The notes beneath the pieces are model-generated. The model ran no database searches. It was not told the origin of the DNA and saw only the letters and a list, made by a program, of their open reading frames with translations. The translations under genes were made by a program, and so were the position numbers. Positions 29,345-33,283 of a DNA stretch of 33,283 nucleotides are shown here, piece by piece. The stretch lies in IMG/VR virus record IMGVR_UViG_3300044971_004151, positions 1 to 33,283 of that record. One strand, given 5' to 3'. Source of the DNA: a virus. Every line of letters begins with the position of its first letter. The first letter of the stretch is position 1.

Positions 29345-29623
29345 ATGATTATGAAAACACCGATACAACAACTCAAAGATAACTACTACCTAATGAGTGA
29401 AAGTGAATTTCACTATTGGGTGTCTCGAAACATGGAAACTTTATTAAAAGCAGAGCGTGACATGATAGTAAAAGCATATAACCGTGATGTAATAGACGGA
29501 ATACAAAATTGGTTTATAAGTGACGGAGAGAAATATTATAACCTACATTACAGGGGAGAAAATAAGGGGATAGAATATAAATCAGAACCAGATCAAAACT
29601 ACACATTCGAAGACGGAGTATGA
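29345..29623 (+). CDS. Small protein of unknown function
   Basis: 92 residues, helical (KAERDMIVKAYNRDVIDGI). ATG codons lie at 29345 and 29351; either may be used. Its TGA overlaps the thyA start as ATGA, so it is coupled to thyA. No family recognised, though I have seen similar small proteins in phages. Confidence 0.7.
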   Translation: MIMKTPIQQLKDNYYLMSESEFHYWVSRNMETLLKAERDMIVKAYNRDVIDGIQNWFISDGEKYYNLHYRGENKGIEYKSEPDQNYTFEDGV

Positions 29624-30714
29624 ACAGCCTAGATAAACAATACACAGCACTCCTTCAAGACATTCTTGATAATGGAGTAGAAAAGAAAGACAGAACAGGT
29701 ACTGGTACCCTATCAGTATTCGGTAGACAAATCCGTCATAATATGAAAGATGGATTTCCTGCTTTGACCACAAAAAAAATCTATTTTAAGGGAGTAGTGA
29801 CTGAGCTTCTTTGGTTTTTAAGAGGTGATACAAACATCAAATACCTTGTTGATAACGATTGTCATATTTGGGATGGTGATGCTTATCAAGGATATCTTAA
29901 ACGAGTTGGTAATGGATTAGAGCCAGCAACCAAAGAAAGATTTATTGAAATGATAAAGAATGGTGAAGAAAGCCGAGTTGATGCAAATGGTTGGAGAATA
30001 GGTGAATTAGGTCCTGTGTATGGTAAACAATGGAGAAATTGGAAAACATTCTTTACACAAAAAGAAGGCACAGATCAAATCGAAAACTTAATCAACAACC
30101 TTAAAACAAATCCAGACTCAAGACGATTAATGGTTAATGCTTGGAATGTAGGAGAATTAGACCAAATGGTTCTTCCACCTTGTCATTATGGATTTCAAGT
30201 TTATACAAGAGAGTTGAGTGAAGATGAGAGATATGATTTATGTGCAGCACAGAAAAGCAAAATGACTGCAATATCAGAAGAAGATTATATTAAATATAAT
30301 ATCCCAACCAGAGCAATCTCTTTAATGTGGAATCAACGTTCAGTAGATACATTCTTAGGTTTACCATTCAACATTGCTAGTTATGGATTGCTACTTGAAA
30401 TCATTGCTAAGGAAGTTAATATGGTTCCTGATGAATTGATTGGTAACTTAGGTGACACTCATTTGTATAACAACCATATTGAACAAGCCAAGGAACAGAT
30501 TGGACAACCTATATTTGAAGAATCACCAATGTTATACCCTAACGGCCCTATGAATGAAGGCATTAAAAAACAAATAATGGTTGGGCATACAAGAAAACCA
30601 TATCCACTACCAACATTGAAGATTGAACATAGTAGTTTAGACCCTGTTGAATTAGTTTATAAATTAGAAAACTACCAATCCCACCCAGCAATTAAAGCAC
30701 CTTTATCTAATTAA
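29620..30714 (+). CDS. thyA: Thymidylate synthase
   Basis: 364 residues, longer than the 264 of E. coli ThyA because of two insertions: one near 86-127 after HIWDGD and one near 196-231 after GFQVYTREL. Catalytic site intact: C188 in LPPCHYGFQ, RSVD at about 240-243, N251 in PFNIASY for dUMP recognition and GDTHLYNNH. It converts dUMP to dTMP using methylene-tetrahydrofolate, providing thymidine nucleotides. Its codons look more AT-rich than those of flanking genes, suggesting separate acquisition. It coexists with the divergent thymidylate-synthase-fold protein at 12735. Confidence 0.97.
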   Translation: MNSLDKQYTALLQDILDNGVEKKDRTGTGTLSVFGRQIRHNMKDGFPALTTKKIYFKGVVTELLWFLRGDTNIKYLVDNDCHIWDGDAYQGYLKRVGNGLEPATKERFIEMIKNGEESRVDANGWRIGELGPVYGKQWRNWKTFFTQKEGTDQIENLINNLKTNPDSRRLMVNAWNVGELDQMVLPPCHYGFQVYTRELSEDERYDLCAAQKSKMTAISEEDYIKYNIPTRAISLMWNQRSVDTFLGLPFNIASYGLLLEIIAKEVNMVPDELIGNLGDTHLYNNHIEQAKEQIGQPIFEESPMLYPNGPMNEGIKKQIMVGHTRKPYPLPTLKIEHSSLDPVELVYKLENYQSHPAIKAPLSN

Positions 30715-30730
30715 AAAATAATTTATTAAT

Positions 30731-31024
30731 ATGGTACACTTTTTAAGAAACAAAATCAACCACACAATTATAGAGTGCGAGGTCTATAAAGACGATTTAA
30801 GCGCGGGAACTAACATTGAAAATTACTCAATGATGTTGATTGACTTGCACAATAATGATTTACGTTATCCATTTATCAATGACATATCAGAATTGGACCA
30901 GATTAGAGGTTGGTGGTGGGAAATGGCCATGGATAGTGGGGATTACAAATCAATAGACGACTTTGTTAAGGAGAAGTTTATGACAGTTGCAAAGAAATAC
31001 GATTTGAATTACGTAACTGATTAA
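30731..31024 (+). CDS. Small protein of unknown function
   Basis: 97 residues. Begins MVHFLRNKINHTIIECEVYKDD; WWWEMAMDSGDY in the middle is distinctive. Soluble. Sixteen bases after thyA. Confidence 0.7.
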   Translation: MVHFLRNKINHTIIECEVYKDDLSAGTNIENYSMMLIDLHNNDLRYPFINDISELDQIRGWWWEMAMDSGDYKSIDDFVKEKFMTVAKKYDLNYVTD

Positions 31025-31037
31025 AAAAAATCACACC

Positions 31038-31289
31038 ATGGCAAAGAAATCTCCAACGACTAAGATCCACGTCAACCAGCACAATATCAGATCCAATAAG
31101 ACAAAGGGTACTGATTTACCGGTGATCACAATAAAGCAGGGCAGAACTAACACTTACTGCAATGCTGTCGAGATTCTTGGTCCTAGTAAAATAATTTACA
31201 GTGGTTCAGGTTGCGACACTAAAGCACTACTGGGATGTGGAGCTAGGGTTGTAATAGAAACAGAATCTGAAATTAAAATCATAGAATAA
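31038..31289 (+). CDS. Conserved-looking small beta-rich phage protein
   Basis: 83 residues. The pattern THxxKIHVNQHNIR... DLPVITIKQGRTNTYCN... CGARVVIETE resembles a widespread phage protein of unknown role. Beta-rich with four Cys. One base before the next gene. Confidence 0.75.
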   Translation: MAKKSPTTKIHVNQHNIRSNKTKGTDLPVITIKQGRTNTYCNAVEILGPSKIIYSGSGCDTKALLGCGARVVIETESEIKIIE

Positions 31290-31290
31290 A

Positions 31291-31473
31291 ATGCCAGACA
31301 TTAAGGATCTAAGAAAAGAAGAAATGGAGGAGATCATAGATTTCTATTATTCGATTGAAGAATCAGGTCATATCTTCTACGGTGACAACACAGAGCTAGA
31401 AGGTCCATTCAAGAAGATAATGGAAGGCATAGAGGAGATAAGAGCAATTCAAAACAAATACTGGAGTTACTAA
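31291..31473 (+). CDS. Small acidic protein of unknown function
   Basis: 60 residues, helical and acidic (DLRKEEMEEIIDFYYSIEES). One base after the previous stop, so coupled. Confidence 0.65.
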   Translation: MPDIKDLRKEEMEEIIDFYYSIEESGHIFYGDNTELEGPFKKIMEGIEEIRAIQNKYWSY

Positions 31474-31484
31474 TAATATCAATA

Positions 31485-31688
31485 ATGAACGGGAAAAAAG
31501 AAGCGGGTACCTTCAATTATGTGAAGACCCATGAGGCTATTCGGAACATCGAATACCTAACAAAAAGATTTAAAAGAAATAGAATGTCCACAGAGAGGTA
31601 CATCATGGAGGTTAATCAGAACCTAGCCAACATGACTACTCAGAGGAACTATATGGAATATCTAAAGGGCATAGGGCAATTAAACTAA
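31485..31688 (+). CDS. Small basic protein of unknown function
   Basis: 67 residues, basic and helical (RNIEYLTKRFKRNRMSTERY). Its TAA is immediately followed by the TTG start of the next gene. Confidence 0.65.
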   Translation: MNGKKEAGTFNYVKTHEAIRNIEYLTKRFKRNRMSTERYIMEVNQNLANMTTQRNYMEYLKGIGQLN

Positions 31689-32102
31689 TTGGAAGACAAG
31701 AAGAAATATCCGGATAATGTGGTATGGAGCGAGGATAGAGGATTCTATCCAAGCAAGCTGGCCTACGGAAGCAACGTTGGTGCTCCTGCCATAATACCGG
31801 AGGATATCTCTTCGTGGAAAAACGAGAAGATACTCAAGGCCAATTCCTACTATAAGAAGAAATTCGATGAGCTATTGGATGAGTATAAGAAGTTACAGGA
31901 AGAGTTAGAATGGAATAAAATAGTCTATTCATCAAGCTACTCATTTCAGCCAATACCAGGTGAGAGATATTATCTATACATTAGAGAAAACGGGGAGACA
32001 TTTCTATCTATTATCGATCCAAGTGAATGGAATAAGACCCACATAGGAACATTTATTTTAGATTCAGATAACAAATGGAAAAAAACGCAAAATCCAAAGT
32101 AG
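31689..32102 (+). CDS. DUF2452 family protein
   Basis: 137 residues from a TTG at 31689. The family hallmarks are present: PDNVVWSEDRGFYPSKLAYG, YGSNVGAPAI and DISSWK at the N terminus, a helical middle (FDELLDEYKKLQEELEWNK) and a beta C terminus with FLSIIDPSEWNK. DUF2452 proteins occur in many phages; the role is not known to me. Confidence 0.85.
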   Translation: MEDKKKYPDNVVWSEDRGFYPSKLAYGSNVGAPAIIPEDISSWKNEKILKANSYYKKKFDELLDEYKKLQEELEWNKIVYSSSYSFQPIPGERYYLYIRENGETFLSIIDPSEWNKTHIGTFILDSDNKWKKTQNPK

Positions 32103-32161
32103 GAGATAAAGCCTATAAAATAAAGGGTGTTAAATTAAATAAAAATTAATATTTTTGAGAT

Positions 32162-32326
32162 ATGAAAATAATAGCTTTCTTCATGGTCTGTATGGCTTTG
32201 GTCATCATCTGCATTGGAATAATTATACTGGGCGAGTGGATTAGAGTCAAACGGCCTAATTCGGTATTTGTCAAATGGTGGGATAAACACATAGCGACAC
32301 ATGTTGACGATAGTTTAGATATTTAA
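32162..32326 (+). CDS. Small single-helix membrane protein
   Basis: 54 residues. A membrane segment at about 3-24 (IIAFFMVCMALVIICIGIIIL) [short form: IIAFFMVCMALVIICIG] is followed by a basic patch (RVKRP) and a short soluble tail with WWDKHIATHVDD. Below the usual size cut-off for ORF lists. It begins 12 bases after a likely untranslated AT-rich stretch. Confidence 0.65.
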   Translation: MKIIAFFMVCMALVIICIGIIILGEWIRVKRPNSVFVKWWDKHIATHVDDSLDI

Positions 32327-32347
32327 GAAACATCTTTATTGATCAAT

Positions 32348-32356
32348 GTATAATAC
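32348..32356 (+). promoter_or_regulatory. Candidate promoter element GTATAATAC
   Basis: Contains TATAAT and ends two bases before the ATG at 32359, so a transcript from it would be essentially leaderless. Identical nine-base core to the element before 12735. Confidence 0.45.
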
Positions 32357-32358
32357 AC

Positions 32359-32559
32359 ATGAATAAATTTCAGATAAGATTTAGAGACATAGATCCGGAT
32401 ACGGGACTTACCTCTCAGGATATATTAATAGCACAATGCGAGGGTGAAGAAATGTCTAAGTGGGTAAAGCAATCAATAGAGAAGGAATGGTACAGTGAGA
32501 ACGGTCCACAGGATCCGAATAGAGAGTTCTATATTTTGGACTGCTCTATTAGTCTCTAG
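32359..32559 (+). CDS. Small protein of unknown function
   Basis: 66 residues, soluble (MNKFQIRFRDIDPDTG; ending REFYILDCSISL). Likely alpha/beta. Preceded by a near-leaderless promoter element. Confidence 0.65.
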   Translation: MNKFQIRFRDIDPDTGLTSQDILIAQCEGEEMSKWVKQSIEKEWYSENGPQDPNREFYILDCSISL

Positions 32560-32579
32560 GATAGATATAGTAAAAAATT

Positions 32580-32732
32580 ATGAAAAGAATAGAAAAAGTA
32601 ACTTTCGCAATTGTGACAGGTTTAGCCTTGGTATTACTAATAGGCATTTTAACCTCCTGCGTATCTAAGCATCAGAAGTGTGCGGCTTACGATAAAGATA
32701 AGACCCATGAGTGCTGCGGGGGAAGCAAATAA
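32580..32732 (+). CDS. Small lipoprotein
   Basis: 50 residues. A signal sequence with lipobox LTSC (Cys27) predicts lipid attachment after export. The mature part is only about 24 residues and Cys-rich (QKCAAYD, HECCGG). Too short for standard ORF lists. It overlaps the next gene by 26 bases in another frame. Size and lipobox are also compatible with an outer spanin, but there is no inner spanin beside it. Confidence 0.7.
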   Translation: MKRIEKVTFAIVTGLALVLLIGILTSCVSKHQKCAAYDKDKTHECCGGSK

Positions 32733-32871
32733 TAAATCTTGGGTTAGATTTCCGAATGAGAGCTGCTTTGAGGAAATTAATTTAGATCTCTCCGAATTTA
32801 AACCCGATCAGGAATTTGAAGATGAGACCTTTGGCTGGTATAAGGAAATTTACATCTCAGTTAGAAAATAA
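32707..32871 (+). CDS. Small acidic protein of unknown function
   Basis: 54 residues from the ATG at 32707; a GTG at 32680 would add nine residues and deepen the overlap with the lipoprotein gene. Contains NESCFEEINLDLSEFKPDQE. Soluble. Confidence 0.6.
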   Translation: MSAAGEANNKSWVRFPNESCFEEINLDLSEFKPDQEFEDETFGWYKEIYISVRK

Positions 32872-32885
32872 AAGAGTATCTTGAA

Positions 32886-33283
32886 ATGAAGATAATATTT
32901 TTGGATCACGACGGAGTCCTCTGTCTCAGTAATAACTGGGGATCAAGAATGAAGAAACAGGCTAAGTGGGGAGGCAGAAAGTTATCTATGTCGCTCAAAG
33001 AAATTCCTCTTGAGTATAGATTTGATAACTTCGACAAGAAAGCAGTAGAGACTCTAAACGATATTCTTGATTTAACAGGAGCTGAGATAGTGGTTTCATC
33101 TGACTGGAAGGCCTGGGCTACAGTAGAGCAGATGGGAGACTATTATGAAATGCAAGGCATTAAAAAGAAACCAATTGCATACACTAAGAACCTAGGACAA
33201 TGCAGCTTTCAAGATACGAAGTCTTTCATTTGGTCTGTAACATATGATCTAGAGCAATCTAGATACGTGGAAATCACGCAATA
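32886..33283 (+). CDS. HAD-superfamily phosphatase, cut by window end
   Basis: 132 residues visible. Motif I is IIFLDHDGVLCLS (nucleophile D7; second Asp D9) and motif II is VVSSDWKAW. This is the layout of HAD domains found in phages and in RNA-repair (Swiss Army Knife) proteins, which remove terminal phosphates. The third and fourth motifs lie beyond the window. Fits with the cREC gene as part of a nucleic-acid end-repair set; substrate unknown. Confidence 0.85.
   Translation, partial: MKIIFLDHDGVLCLSNNWGSRMKKQAKWGGRKLSMSLKEIPLEYRFDNFDKKAVETLNDILDLTGAEIVVSSDWKAWATVEQMGDYYEMQGIKKKPIAYTKNLGQCSFQDTKSFIWSVTYDLEQSRYVEITQ

Noticed and set aside
32077-32149. A 24-codon frame (MEKNAKSKVGDKAYKIKGVK...) overlapping the end of the DUF2452 gene
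   Set aside because: Very short, Lys/Asn-rich as any AT-rich DNA would give, and without a supporting ribosome site.

Overview
This 33.3 kb window reads as an accessory stretch of a large tailed phage that infects a Bacteroidota host. Phage evidence: densely packed, mostly small genes with 1-30 base overlaps, a GH19 endolysin with a peptidoglycan-binding domain, two GIY-YIG homing endonucleases, a phage-type thymidylate synthase, a DUF2452 protein and many small uncharacterised proteins. Host evidence: a secreted protein ending in a type IX secretion (T9SS) sorting domain, a Bacteroidota-like ECF sigma factor, A-rich start regions that mostly lack Shine-Dalgarno sites, and AT-rich DNA. I see no capsid, tail, terminase or replisome genes, so the genome size and exact lineage cannot be read from this window.

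Layout. 1-2260 (+): end of an unknown gene, a small protein, thioredoxin and a Ro60-like (DUF2828, vWA) protein. 2261-2902: RNA block with a previously unlabelled tandem structured RNA ending in a terminator, then a phage tmRNA with its own tag and terminator. 2951-3343 (+): a membrane-anchored protein with a lysine-rich tail. 3398-3793 (-): an exported protein whose metal site looks lost. 3920-9124 (-): a coupled six-gene signalling operon with two sister histidine kinases, a secreted coiled-coil protein, a lone receiver and two holin-like membrane proteins. 9215-11813: a protein with a capsid-targeting-like N terminus, a homing endonuclease and the endolysin. 11896-18392 (+): methylglyoxal synthase, a thymidylate-synthase-fold protein, three small EYEKC-motif paralogues, the T9SS cargo, an LpxH-like phosphoesterase and a glycosyltransferase. 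18398-24303: an AdoMet decarboxylase homologue (-), a secreted nuclease, a second phosphoesterase, an acidic-tailed protein with a 49-residue ORF overlapping it in another frame, a glycosyltransferase-like protein, a small membrane protein, a secreted repeat protein, a hotdog thioesterase and the sigma factor. 24447-33283 (+): an AAA ATPase coupled to an HExxH peptidase, the second homing endonuclease, a cREC receiver, thyA, many small genes and a HAD phosphatase cut by the window end.

How they may work together. Three themes stand out. The first is RNA and translation control: Ro60-like protein, structured RNA, tmRNA, and cREC/HAD domains of the kind linked to RNA end repair. The second is remodelling of the host envelope: T9SS cargo, secreted nuclease, other exported proteins, lipoprotein, glycosyltransferases, LpxH-like enzyme and endolysin. 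The third is sensing and regulation by a complete phage two-component operon and an ECF sigma factor. Small-molecule enzymes (methylglyoxal synthase, AdoMet decarboxylase, hotdog thioesterase, two thymidylate-synthase-fold proteins) suggest host metabolism is redirected. All functional links between genes are inference from position and family; no database search was run.
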